This document shows, in pieces, positions 1-7,090 of a stretch of 10,979 bases of DNA; within the stretch, counting starts at the first letter, position 1; each line of letters opens with the position of its first letter. Made by a program: the position numbers and the translations under genes. Source of the stretch: a candidate division LCP-89 bacterium (lineage in GTDB: Bacteria; Electryoneota; B3-LCP); assembly GCA_025774735.1 (NCBI GenBank), contig JALGZU010000120.1, positions 1 to 10,979 of the forward strand, read 5' to 3'. The notes below the pieces were generated by a model. The model was not told where the DNA came from. It was given only the letters and a program-made list of their open reading frames with translations, and made no database searches.

Positions 1-146
1 ATGTTCAGGGCGAGCAGCAGATCCAGCAGAAAGGTGGGGATGGGAATGATCATGACGATCAAAATCCCGATCACCCCCAGCGCCAGCAGGACGTCGCTGC
101 GGCCCGCCATACTCCGGGCGTAAGGGTTGTTGATGGCTGATTTCAT
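1..146 (-). CDS. flhA: Flagellar biosynthesis protein FlhA, N-terminal fragment (runs off the left edge)
   Basis: FlhA is the large inner-membrane subunit of the flagellar type III export gate; its cytoplasmic C-terminal domain docks export substrates and chaperones. Only the first 48 codons are in the window, beginning MKSAINNPYARSMAGR and continuing into a hydrophobic first membrane helix ending in a P-I-P-x-x-x-L-D-L-L-L-x-x-N pattern typical of FlhA (residues about 19-48). The ATG at 146-144 is the first good start after an in-frame TAA a few codons upstream; an internal ATG at codon 13 is less likely. No clear Shine-Dalgarno sequence precedes it. It follows flhB after 63 bases, the usual flhB-flhA order. 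Identification rests on a short but characteristic segment plus position; the membrane channel and export domains lie outside the window. Confidence 0.88.
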   Translation of the reverse strand, partial: MKSAINNPYARSMAGRSDVLLALGVIGILIVMIIPIPTFLLDLLLALN

Positions 147-209
147 CGTTTTTAGTTCGAGCGGAGCATCAATGCAGATTTACCCCATGCAAGGAGCGTG
201 CCCCGCAAA

Positions 210-1295
210 TCAATCAAATATAGGCTGATTTTCTTCACGTAAACGGTAAACATAGGCCAGAATTTCCGCTATTGCCTGGTAGAATTTGCCCGGAACCTCC
301 TGTCCCACGTCCACAGCCTTGTAAAGAGCGCGAGCCAGCGGCGGATTCTCGACCAGCGGTATATCGTGTTCCATGGCGATTTCGCGGATGCGCTGAGCGA
401 TAAGCTTCTTGCCCTTGGCGATCACCGTCGGTGCAGCCATGTTCTCCTCATCGTACTTGATCGCCACGGCAAATTCAGTCGGGTTTGTGATCACCACGTC
501 AGCGGTTTGCAGGTCCTTCATCATGCGCTGCATGGCGGCTTTGAACTGAATCTGACGAATCTTGGCTTTCATCTTGGGATCACCCTGCATCTGTTTAAAT
601 TCGTCTTTGACCTCCTGTTTGGTCATTTTCATCTGCGAATGGTGTTCCCAGCGCTGATAGATGAAGTCCCAGATGGATAGAATGGCGATGAACAGCACGG
701 TGAAGAACCCGATCTTGGCGACGCTGCGGCATACCCAGAAGAAGATCGCCCAGGGATTCTGGTCCATCAGAGGCACCATGTCCTCCGCCAAGCTGGCGAT
801 GACCAGGTAACCGATCCAACCGATGATCACGATCTTCAAGATGTTCTTGATCAGTTCCATCAGCGATCGCTTCGAGAAGAGCTTCTTCAGTCCCTGCAGC
901 GGATTTAGCTTTTCGAATTTTGGTTTGAGAGGATAAAAGGAGAAAACGAAACCAAACTGGAGCAGGTTGGCGATGATGCCGACCAGAATGATGGGCAGCA
1001 TAACCGGCCAGAGAATACTCAAGAGCACTTTGGCGCCGCTAAAGAGGTAGGCGGGCAGAGCGTCCTGGGTTAACTCGATCTGACCGATCTGGCTAAAAAT
1101 AAACTTATCGACGGCCACGATACGGGAGAACATGGTGCCGCCGAAAATGGTCAGAGTCACCAGGCCCGTCAGGAGAATGAGGGTGGAGTTGATCTCCATG
1201 GACTTGGCGACCTGTCCCTTCTTGCGAGCCTCCTCGCGTCGTTTGGAGGTCGGCTCTTCAGTTTTTTCCTGGAAGGACTCTTTCGATTCAGCCAT
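210..1295 (-). CDS. flhB: Flagellar export gate switch protein FlhB
   Basis: FlhB is the inner-membrane export-gate subunit that wraps the FliPQR pore and switches substrate specificity from rod/hook to filament proteins after self-cleavage. At 361 residues it has normal length. The N-terminus carries the family signature K-T-E-E-P-T-S-K-R-R (residues 11-20), followed by hydrophobic segments at about 35-55, 85-115, 145-170 and 185-210. The cytoplasmic domain contains the autocleavage site N271-P272-T273 followed by E274, where enteric FlhB has histidine (NPTH). The downstream ENPPLARALY block (316-325) and the G-Q-E-V-P near 331-335 are typical of FlhB. The ATG at 1295 has no visible Shine-Dalgarno motif and lies 46 bases after fliR, with flhA following 63 bases beyond its stop. 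The E for H replacement next to the cleavage site is the only oddity; the N-P pair needed for cleavage is intact. Confidence 0.97.
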   Translation of the reverse strand: MAESKESFQEKTEEPTSKRREEARKKGQVAKSMEINSTLILLTGLVTLTIFGGTMFSRIVAVDKFIFSQIGQIELTQDALPAYLFSGAKVLLSILWPVMLPIILVGIIANLLQFGFVFSFYPLKPKFEKLNPLQGLKKLFSKRSLMELIKNILKIVIIGWIGYLVIASLAEDMVPLMDQNPWAIFFWVCRSVAKIGFFTVLFIAILSIWDFIYQRWEHHSQMKMTKQEVKDEFKQMQGDPKMKAKIRQIQFKAAMQRMMKDLQTADVVITNPTEFAVAIKYDEENMAAPTVIAKGKKLIAQRIREIAMEHDIPLVENPPLARALYKAVDVGQEVPGKFYQAIAEILAYVYRLREENQPIFD

Positions 1296-1341
1296 GATTA
1301 TTACAAATCAGCGCAGTTGACCGAGAGTGCAGTATTCCGGG

Positions 1342-2127
1342 TCAGGGACCGAGCAACCCGATATAACGCCACCAATCGCCCTGGAAGTTCTTCCAGAGCA
1401 GCTCGAGGATATAAACGAACATCGGCCATGAGAGGGCCAGGGCCAGCAGACCCAGACCGATTTTTAGCGGGAATCCGACGATGAAAACGTTCATCTGGGG
1501 CACCGTGCGAGCCACGATACCCAGAGCGACCTCGGATAGCAGAACCGCCGCCATCACCGGCGCTGCGATCTTGATGCCGGCCACGAAGAGTTCCCCCATC
1601 ATCTTCACGAACAGGGTGACCAGGTCAGGTTGAAAGTGAACTCCCCCCAGGGGGACGGCGAGGAACGTCTCCCGCAGTCCAGCGAGCAGGAAATGGTGGC
1701 CATTTATGGTCAGAAATATCAGTATTGCGAAGAGATACTGAAGCTGTCCGATAATGGAGACCTGTTGCTCGGTGTTCGGATCGATCACATTGACGATGCC
1801 GAAACCAATCTGGATCCCCAGGTACTGGCCGGACAGTTCGACTCCGTAAAAGATGAAGTGGGTCACCATCCCGACCAGGACTCCTGCCACTATTTCGGGA
1901 AGCGCCAGCGCCATGAAGGAGATGAATCCCATATCCATTCCCGCCCACCCCTCGGGAATCCGTATCCCGGGCAACAACAAGAAGGCAATAAACACGGACA
2001 TCCCGGCCTTCACGGTTACAGGGACACCGCGATACCCGAAGACGGGCATCACCGCCAGAGCGGATGCGATCCGTAAAAAGATCAGAGCCCCGAGTAGGAC
2101 TTGATCCAGAGCGGGAGCCAAGTTCAT
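1342..2127 (-). CDS. fliR: Flagellar export gate protein FliR
   Basis: FliR (261 residues, the normal length) is a polytopic membrane protein that forms the export pore together with FliP and FliQ at the centre of the basal body. Family hallmarks are visible: the GFGIVNVIDP block at residues 108-117, the polar H-H segment in the loop near 144, and the strongly conserved PQMNVFIVGFPLK block at 210-222, followed by a hydrophobic last helix. Hydrophobic helices occupy most of the protein. The start ATG at 2127 lies 39 bases after the stop of the kinase gene and lacks an obvious Shine-Dalgarno sequence; no better internal start exists. In most genomes fliR directly follows fliQ; here a sensor kinase gene separates them. 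flhB follows after 46 bases. Confidence 0.97.
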   Translation of the reverse strand: MNLAPALDQVLLGALIFLRIASALAVMPVFGYRGVPVTVKAGMSVFIAFLLLPGIRIPEGWAGMDMGFISFMALALPEIVAGVLVGMVTHFIFYGVELSGQYLGIQIGFGIVNVIDPNTEQQVSIIGQLQYLFAILIFLTINGHHFLLAGLRETFLAVPLGGVHFQPDLVTLFVKMMGELFVAGIKIAAPVMAAVLLSEVALGIVARTVPQMNVFIVGFPLKIGLGLLALALSWPMFVYILELLWKNFQGDWWRYIGLLGP

Positions 2128-2166
2128 CGTTTAGAGTCCGGTTGATGCGTAGAGCTAGACACGGGA

Positions 2167-3996
2167 TCAATGGAGAGTTTCGATTGCGGCGGATTCGGTA
2201 CGTTCAGCCTGATTCGGGGGACCATCGATGCGGAGGTGGATTCGGAAGGTTGTTTCTCCCCCCTTCTCGCTTTTAACTTCAATTCGGCCGGCGTGTTTTT
2301 CTACAATTCGATAGCTGATTGCGAGTCCCAGACCGGTCCCCTGGCCGACCTCTTTGGTGGTGTAGAAGGGTTCGTAGATTTTTGACAGGTTTTCCGAATC
2401 GATCCCGACGCCGTCGTCACTCACTTCTACGCAGACCTCTTCTCCCTGCTGGTAACTTCGTACCGTAATTTTACCCTTATCAGGAATGGCTTGTGCGGCA
2501 TTGACCAGCAGATTCATAAAGACCTGGTTGATCTGCTGGGGATAGCACCGAACCGGGGGAATTTCCCCCAGTTCCTCGATCACTTCACCCTTATATTTCA
2601 GTTCGTTCCAGACTATATTCAGCGTGGATTGGATCCCCTCATTCAGATCGTAATCGGTCAAGCCGTTCTTATCCTGGTAAGAGAAATCTTTGAGATCGCG
2701 AACGATGGTCTTGACCCTTTCGGTCCCTTCCAGAGACTCCTTGATTACCGAAGTAAAATCGTCCAGGATGAAGTCGACTTTTTTAGCTTTTTTCAAGGCT
2801 TTCAATTCTTCCCTGGCGCCCTTCTTACCTCCGGCGAGGGCCCGGTCCACGGCATGGAAATATTCCTGAACGGTTGTGATGTACTTTCTCAGCGTTCCCA
2901 GGTTTGAGTTTACGAAGCCGATGGGATTATTGATTTCATGAGCCACCCCGGCGGCCAATTGCCCCAGGGAAGCCATCTTGTCGGCCTGCAGAAGCTGTAC
3001 CTGCGCCTCCTTGAGCTTACTCAGGGTATCTTCGAGGGTTTTGTTCTGTTCGCTCAGCTCCTTGGTCCTATCACGGACGCGCTGTTCCAGGTCGTGGGTG
3101 TGGTTTCTGAGCTGTGCCTGCATGGCCAGCCGTTCGGTGATATCCCTGCCGATCCAGATGTAGCCGCCCGTGTCACCGTCATCGCTCTGAATCGGAGTCA
3201 CGGTCATGGAAATAGAGATCTCCCGGCCCTCCCGGTTGACGATAGTGTGCACCTGGTCAATCATGCCACCGACCAACAGTTCGCTCAAGCTCTCCGGCTC
3301 TTTTCCCTTCGCCAACCCGGGTATGAACAGGATTGTCTTGTCTCCTTCGACTTCGGAGCGATCGTAACCGAAAAGCCTCTCAGCGCCGCGGTTAAAGAGA
3401 GTAATTTCCCCAGTGGCGTCGGTCGCGATGATGAAGTACTCAGTGGAACTTTCCAGCACGGAGTGGAGAAATTTCTGCGTCTTCAAAAGCTCGGAAGAAC
3501 GCTCCTCGACCATCTTCTCCAGCTCCATCTGGTAGTTAAGGTTCTGCAGGGTCAGGCGCTTCTTCTCAATCGCCTTGGCAACACAGATGAACAGTTCGTC
3601 GATGTTGGTCGGCTTCTTGAGATAGTCATAAGCGCCTTTTTTAAGTGCCTCGACCGCGGTTTCATTCGAACCGAATCCGGTCAGCACAATCACTTCGCAA
3701 TTGGAATCGACCTGTTTGAAGACCTCGAGGAGTTCAATGCCGCTGAATTCCGGCATCATCAGGTCGGTGATGACGACATCGAATTCACCTTCTTCCCTGA
3801 AAATGTGCAGAGCTTCTTCACTGCTGGTGCAGGACCGGGTTTGATAGCCCTTGAACTTGAGAGCCTGATCGAGCACGTTCACGATCGCGCTCTCATCATC
3901 GATGATGAGGATCTGATGCGCGAGTACCCCCGCCGCGCGTGGATTGCCGACGTCAGACTGTTGAATACTCATGGAATTGTTGGTTTTTCCCGCCAT
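2167..3996 (-). CDS. Soluble response-regulator/PAS/histidine kinase embedded in the flagellar export-gate genes
   Basis: A 609-residue two-component signalling protein without signal peptide or membrane helices, so probably cytoplasmic. Domains in order: an N-terminal receiver (about 27-145) with acidic pair D33/D34, phospho-acceptor D78 in VVITDLMMP, T106 and K128; a coiled-coil linker (145-175); a PAS sensor domain (about 175-290); a second coiled coil (290-338); a dimerisation/phospho-acceptor domain with H353 in AAGVAHEINNPIG; and an ATPase domain with N-box N495/N499, G1 box D527-x-G529-x-G531 and G2 box GTGLGLAIS (553-561). All catalytic residues look intact. There is no C-terminal receiver or DNA-binding domain, so the phosphate must go to a separate regulator. 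It sits 25 bases after fliQ and 39 before fliR, as part of the same operon. By analogy with FlgS or FlrB kinases it may feed a flagellar sigma-54 regulator, but this is inference. A start at Met9 (3972) is also possible; neither has a clear Shine-Dalgarno. Confidence 0.93.
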   Translation of the reverse strand: MAGKTNNSMSIQQSDVGNPRAAGVLAHQILIIDDESAIVNVLDQALKFKGYQTRSCTSSEEALHIFREEGEFDVVITDLMMPEFSGIELLEVFKQVDSNCEVIVLTGFGSNETAVEALKKGAYDYLKKPTNIDELFICVAKAIEKKRLTLQNLNYQMELEKMVEERSSELLKTQKFLHSVLESSTEYFIIATDATGEITLFNRGAERLFGYDRSEVEGDKTILFIPGLAKGKEPESLSELLVGGMIDQVHTIVNREGREISISMTVTPIQSDDGDTGGYIWIGRDITERLAMQAQLRNHTHDLEQRVRDRTKELSEQNKTLEDTLSKLKEAQVQLLQADKMASLGQLAAGVAHEINNPIGFVNSNLGTLRKYITTVQEYFHAVDRALAGGKKGAREELKALKKAKKVDFILDDFTSVIKESLEGTERVKTIVRDLKDFSYQDKNGLTDYDLNEGIQSTLNIVWNELKYKGEVIEELGEIPPVRCYPQQINQVFMNLLVNAAQAIPDKGKITVRSYQQGEEVCVEVSDDGVGIDSENLSKIYEPFYTTKEVGQGTGLGLAISYRIVEKHAGRIEVKSEKGGETTFRIHLRIDGPPNQAERTESAAIETLH

Positions 3997-4021
3997 TGGA
4001 TTGTCGTGCGTCTGGAACTCG

Positions 4022-4288
4022 TCAGTGGATTATGGAAAACATGCCGAAGACGTCATTGGTGAAGGCAATGAGCATATTCATAATCCAGGGCAGGGCCAGG
4101 ATCAGGACCGTCACTACGGCCAAGATCTTGGGGATGAATGTCAGCGTCATCTCCTGAATCTGGGTAACCGATTGGAAGATGGACACGGCTATGCCGACCA
4201 GGAGACCGGCAAGAAGCATTGGTCCGGCGACGAAAAGAGCCGTCCAAACGGCTTGCTTGCATATAGCAATCGCCATCTGTTGAGTCAT
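4022..4288 (-). CDS. fliQ: Flagellar export gate protein FliQ
   Basis: FliQ is the small two-helix subunit that packs around FliP and FliR in the export pore. The 88-residue length is standard. Two hydrophobic segments are visible at about residues 14-38 and 50-75, separated by the conserved polar turn QSVTQIQEMTLTFIPK (39-54), which is the family signature. Its ATG at 4288 overlaps the fliP stop codon as ATGA (4 bases), with a GGGGA stretch just upstream inside fliP, so translation is probably coupled and FliP:FliQ synthesis linked. Downstream the usual neighbour fliR is displaced by the kinase gene, which starts 25 bases beyond the fliQ stop. Confidence 0.97.
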   Translation of the reverse strand: MTQQMAIAICKQAVWTALFVAGPMLLAGLLVGIAVSIFQSVTQIQEMTLTFIPKILAVVTVLILALPWIMNMLIAFTNDVFGMFSIIH

Positions 4289-5106
4289 TGAATCCCCACA
4301 AAGCTTTGAGCGACAGATTGTATCATTAAGTACCAGCCGTCCACCAAGACGAAGAGCAGCAATTTGAACGGGAGGCTGATCATCACTGGTGGCAACATCA
4401 ACATCCCCATGGACATCAGCACAGAAGCGATCACCATGTCGATAATCAGGAAGGGCAGATAGAGAAGGAAACCGATCTGAAACCCGATGCGCAACTCACT
4501 CGTGATGAAACCGGGGATGACCACGCGTAGGGGAAGATCCTGAGCGTTCTGCGGTTTCTCGAGATCGGCCATACCCACGAAGAGAGCCAGATCTTTCTCC
4601 CGCGTTTGAGCCAGCATGAAGGTTTTGAGTTGATCGCCGGCACCTGCCAGCGCCTCCTGCGTGGTGATTTCCTGGGTCTGCAGCGGTAGCCAATTCTCTT
4701 CGTAAATGCGGTTTATCGTCGGACTCATGATGAAGACGGTGAGGAACAGGGCCAAGCCCACAACCACCTGATTGGGCGGCACGTTCTGGGTCGCCAACGC
4801 CTGGCGAAGGAAATGGATGACAATGACGATGCGCGTAAAGGAGGTCATCATGACCAGAATTGACGGAGCCAGCGCCAGTACTGTCAACATGAGCAAGATC
4901 TGGAGAGTAACCGCCAGATCTTCCGGGCCGGAAGCCTGGTCCATACCGATGGTAATCTTGGGTAACGCCGTCTGGGCTTTTGCGGGTAGAACTCCAATGA
5001 ACCAGACGGCGGCCAGGACCGTGAGTCGCCCTAAACGTCCCCTTGCTGACTCCAGGCGGCGCCTAAAGGGGTGTTGATATTGTGAAGCTCGGTTATTTAT
5101 CTGCAA
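4285..5106 (-). CDS. fliP: Flagellar export gate protein FliP, TTG start
   Basis: FliP forms the core ring of the export pore. The 273-residue product has a cleavable signal peptide: a basic n-region, a hydrophobic stretch at about 28-40 and a likely cleavage near LPAKA/Q at residue 44. The mature protein carries the family blocks TSFTRIVIVIHFLRQAL (88-104), PPNQVVVGLALFLTVFIMSP (110-129) and MSMGMLMLPPVMISLPFKLL (231-250). The usual RQALGTQ reads RQALATQ here. The start is taken as TTG at 5106 because AAAGG lies 7 bases upstream and no ATG, GTG or TTG between it and the hydrophobic core is available; the frame stays open further upstream but without an ATG. The resulting n-region of about 27 residues is long. 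It follows fapA after a 95-base gap and overlaps fliQ by 4 bases. Confidence 0.96.
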   Translation of the reverse strand: MQINNRASQYQHPFRRRLESARGRLGRLTVLAAVWFIGVLPAKAQTALPKITIGMDQASGPEDLAVTLQILLMLTVLALAPSILVMMTSFTRIVIVIHFLRQALATQNVPPNQVVVGLALFLTVFIMSPTINRIYEENWLPLQTQEITTQEALAGAGDQLKTFMLAQTREKDLALFVGMADLEKPQNAQDLPLRVVIPGFITSELRIGFQIGFLLYLPFLIIDMVIASVLMSMGMLMLPPVMISLPFKLLLFVLVDGWYLMIQSVAQSFVGIQ

Positions 5107-5112
5107 ATTCCG

Positions 5113-5118
5113 ACCTTT
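5113..5118 (-). promoter_or_regulatory. Shine-Dalgarno site deciding the fliP TTG start
   Basis: AAAGGT on the minus strand, with its AAAGG core 7 bases before the TTG at 5106-5104. This good spacing is the main reason for preferring the rare TTG as the start of fliP, since no ATG is present anywhere before the signal-peptide core. Confidence 0.6.
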
Positions 5119-5201
5119 CAGTTCAAAAACACGCTGCCACTGCGGGCACCCGATTTCAATCGAGATAGCGCGAGAACATCGTGCCGAAGCTGTGTGTCCC
5201 G

Positions 5202-6644
5202 CTAATCGGCCGCTACCGCCTGGCAGGCTAAATCAACGACCTCATCGCCCACCTTGCCGAAGGTTGCGCTGTTGTATTCTTCCTGTGGGAATGCATCGAT
5301 TCCACCGATGATCAGTTGAGTCCCGGGATAGACTTTTTTCAGCACAACAACATGACCCTCGCAGACCCTGCCCGCCCGAAGTTTATTCGCGGCCGAGATC
5401 AGTTCTTCCAATTTGGAGTTGAGTTCATGCAGGGTAGTCTGATAGCCGCGTATTCTCTCGAGCAGTTTCGGATCGATCTTGTCGCTGCTGTCCTTCTGAG
5501 TGCGAAGTCTGAAGATGATATTCTTGAGATCCTTGATATTCTGGGCAACCTCCGCCTGTTCCCGCTCATTGGAATTGATCTGTTCTTCATATTCATCTTC
5601 ATCCAGGATGATTTCGACGGTGGTCGTGGCGTGCTGAATGTTTCCGAGCACTTTCGCCACGATCTCCTCCTTGGCACGCAGATGTCCCCCTACGACCGCC
5701 CCGTTGCCTTTACTGAGGTCAATGCGTTGCCCGGCATTGATGTCGGCGTGAACGCAGGTATCCCCGATCTGGACCGATCCGGCTGCTTCAATCGTCTGGT
5801 TGACGATAAATTTCACGGAGACGTCCCCCTTTGTACAGATCTTTCCCTGGCCACTTCCGGTGAAGCCCCCCTTAATGAGAACGTCGCCGTCGGCTTCAAT
5901 TTGGGCGTCCTCAACGGCACCCCAGATTTCAATTTTGCCGGTCGACTTTACAGCGAAACCGGAATTGATATCGCCCTGAATAACGATATCGCCCGGAAAA
6001 TCGACATTTCCCGAAGAGAAATTGACACCATTTTTCATCAGCAGGCTGGGTTCCAGGTGTACGGCGCCTGACCGTATGGACACAGACCCGGCGATTTCGG
6101 CGCGCAGTTTCAGTTCCCCCTCACCTTCGAAGAGTGTGTTGGGTCCCGCCTTGATGGAGACATCCTCGCCCTGGCGCTCGGGAACAGGTTCACCAAGCAC
6201 ACTCATCCCCGGTTTACCGGGCTTGGGAGGCGTCTTTTGAGCCAGCAGCGCGTTCTTCTCTACGAAGTGGATCAGACCGATTTCATGGTAATCGACCCGT
6301 CCGCCGGCCAGCACTTTGGGGCGAGGTTTATCCTCTGTTTCGAAGTAATACTCGATCTTTCCGTCTTCCGCATCGACAGGTGGCACGCCGCGCGCAACTG
6401 CAACCTGTTCTCCCCACTTCCGGGATTCGACCAGAGAGTTAATGGTCTCGTTGTTGATCCCCCAGGTCACACCGGCATCTGCGATGGCTTGCGTGATCCG
6501 GCCGACAATGGCTGTTTTTCCATCATCCTCCACATCTTTCCCGAGTCTGGGGCTGATACTCACTGCGGCTTCCATCCCATCAGGACTGATAAAGACCTCG
6601 ATGTCCCGATTCGAAACGTGCCGATCACCGCTCTTTGAGTCCAT
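5202..6644 (-). CDS. fapA: FapA / DUF342 family flagellar assembly protein A
   Basis: A 480-residue soluble protein of the FapA (DUF342) family. Visible organisation: an N-terminal alpha/beta region (about 14-130) with the conserved PPVDAEDGKIEYYFE-like block (88-102); a PKPGKPGMSVLGEPVP block (140-155), which is a hallmark of the family; a long run of short glycine/valine-rich strand repeats of right-handed beta-helix type (about 165-345, for example G-D-I-x-I-x-G-D-I and A-D-G-D-V-L-I-K-G-G); a charged coiled coil (350-425); and a short C-terminal strand region with VVVLKKVYPGTQLIIGG (432-448). In Vibrio vulnificus FapA is needed for flagellation and is controlled by the sugar-transport protein EIIA-Glc; other DUF342 members lack known function. 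Its position between fliO and fliP supports a flagellar role here. The ATG at 6644 is preceded by AGGTG. The gene ends with TAG 95 bases before fliP. Confidence 0.9.
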   Translation of the reverse strand: MDSKSGDRHVSNRDIEVFISPDGMEAAVSISPRLGKDVEDDGKTAIVGRITQAIADAGVTWGINNETINSLVESRKWGEQVAVARGVPPVDAEDGKIEYYFETEDKPRPKVLAGGRVDYHEIGLIHFVEKNALLAQKTPPKPGKPGMSVLGEPVPERQGEDVSIKAGPNTLFEGEGELKLRAEIAGSVSIRSGAVHLEPSLLMKNGVNFSSGNVDFPGDIVIQGDINSGFAVKSTGKIEIWGAVEDAQIEADGDVLIKGGFTGSGQGKICTKGDVSVKFIVNQTIEAAGSVQIGDTCVHADINAGQRIDLSKGNGAVVGGHLRAKEEIVAKVLGNIQHATTTVEIILDEDEYEEQINSNEREQAEVAQNIKDLKNIIFRLRTQKDSSDKIDPKLLERIRGYQTTLHELNSKLEELISAANKLRAGRVCEGHVVVLKKVYPGTQLIIGGIDAFPQEEYNSATFGKVGDEVVDLACQAVAAD

Positions 6645-6712
6645 GTGACACCTAGAAGTTAGTTACAGAGGCTACTGCTTGTTCCCTAAACACGATTCTC
6701 TTCCCCGGCGGG

Positions 6713-7090
6713 TCAGTGCTTCTGTCCGGAATCGGAGCCCAATTCCTTCAACAGCGAGACACCACCCTCAGTAGAACCGATTAAAATTTTATGCCCTTCG
6801 ACCTCGAGCAGATGCACAGTTCTCTTGGGGCCGATGGCCTTGACCGCGACGATCTTGATCGAATCGCCCTTTGTAATCCCCTGGGGGATGACGTGCAGAT
6901 ATCGCCTCGCCAACCAGGCGACCAAGAAAATGATCGCCAGGACAAGCACTAATGCTCCCATCGCCTTGAGGGACGAGGCGAACATATTCGGAGTACTCTG
7001 CTCCTCAGCCGCTAGGACGCCGGGTGCGGCTGCACCCAGCAAAAACATGGCGTAGAATACCCTTTTTAGAATTTCTGTAATTCTTTTCAT
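6713..7090 (-). CDS. fliO: Flagellar biosynthesis protein FliO
   Basis: FliO is a bitopic membrane protein that helps assemble and stabilise the FliP ring of the export gate. The 125-residue product shows a probable cleavable signal peptide (hydrophobic 11-26, likely cleavage after VLA near 27), a membrane helix at about 43-61 followed by the positive A-R-R, and a small cytoplasmic C-terminal domain with KGDSIKIVAVKAIGPKRTVH (74-93) and the G-H-K-I-L-I-G turn (99-105), which matches the FliO family pattern. FliO is weakly conserved in general, so the call relies on architecture, this C-terminal pattern and position after fliN. The ATG at 7090 overlaps the fliN stop as ATGA, which indicates translational coupling; no strong Shine-Dalgarno is needed or seen. 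It is followed by fapA rather than directly by fliP. Confidence 0.92.
   Translation of the reverse strand: MKRITEILKRVFYAMFLLGAAAPGVLAAEEQSTPNMFASSLKAMGALVLVLAIIFLVAWLARRYLHVIPQGITKGDSIKIVAVKAIGPKRTVHLLEVEGHKILIGSTEGGVSLLKELGSDSGQKH

Noticed and set aside
2938..4062. Long open frame of 374 codons on the plus strand, antisense to the kinase gene
   Set aside because: Its translation shows no recognisable domain, it lies entirely opposite a protein with intact catalytic motifs, and it spans past the kinase start into fliQ. It is best explained as a codon-bias shadow.
5151..5162. Short palindrome CGATTTCAATCG in the fapA-fliP gap
   Set aside because: Arms of only five bases around a two-base centre can arise by chance and no second copy was seen near another start.
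5107..5201. Possible sigma-54 promoter upstream of fliP (TGGCAGCGTGTTTTTG and CGGCACGATGTTCTCGC on the minus strand)
   Set aside because: The first has a good -24-like TGGCA but lacks GC at the -12 position; the second has GG and GC too far apart. Neither fits the strict spacing.
5316..6071. Plus-strand open frame of 251 codons opposite fapA
   Set aside because: No family resemblance, no ribosome-binding support and full overlap with the well-supported FapA frame; treated as a shadow.
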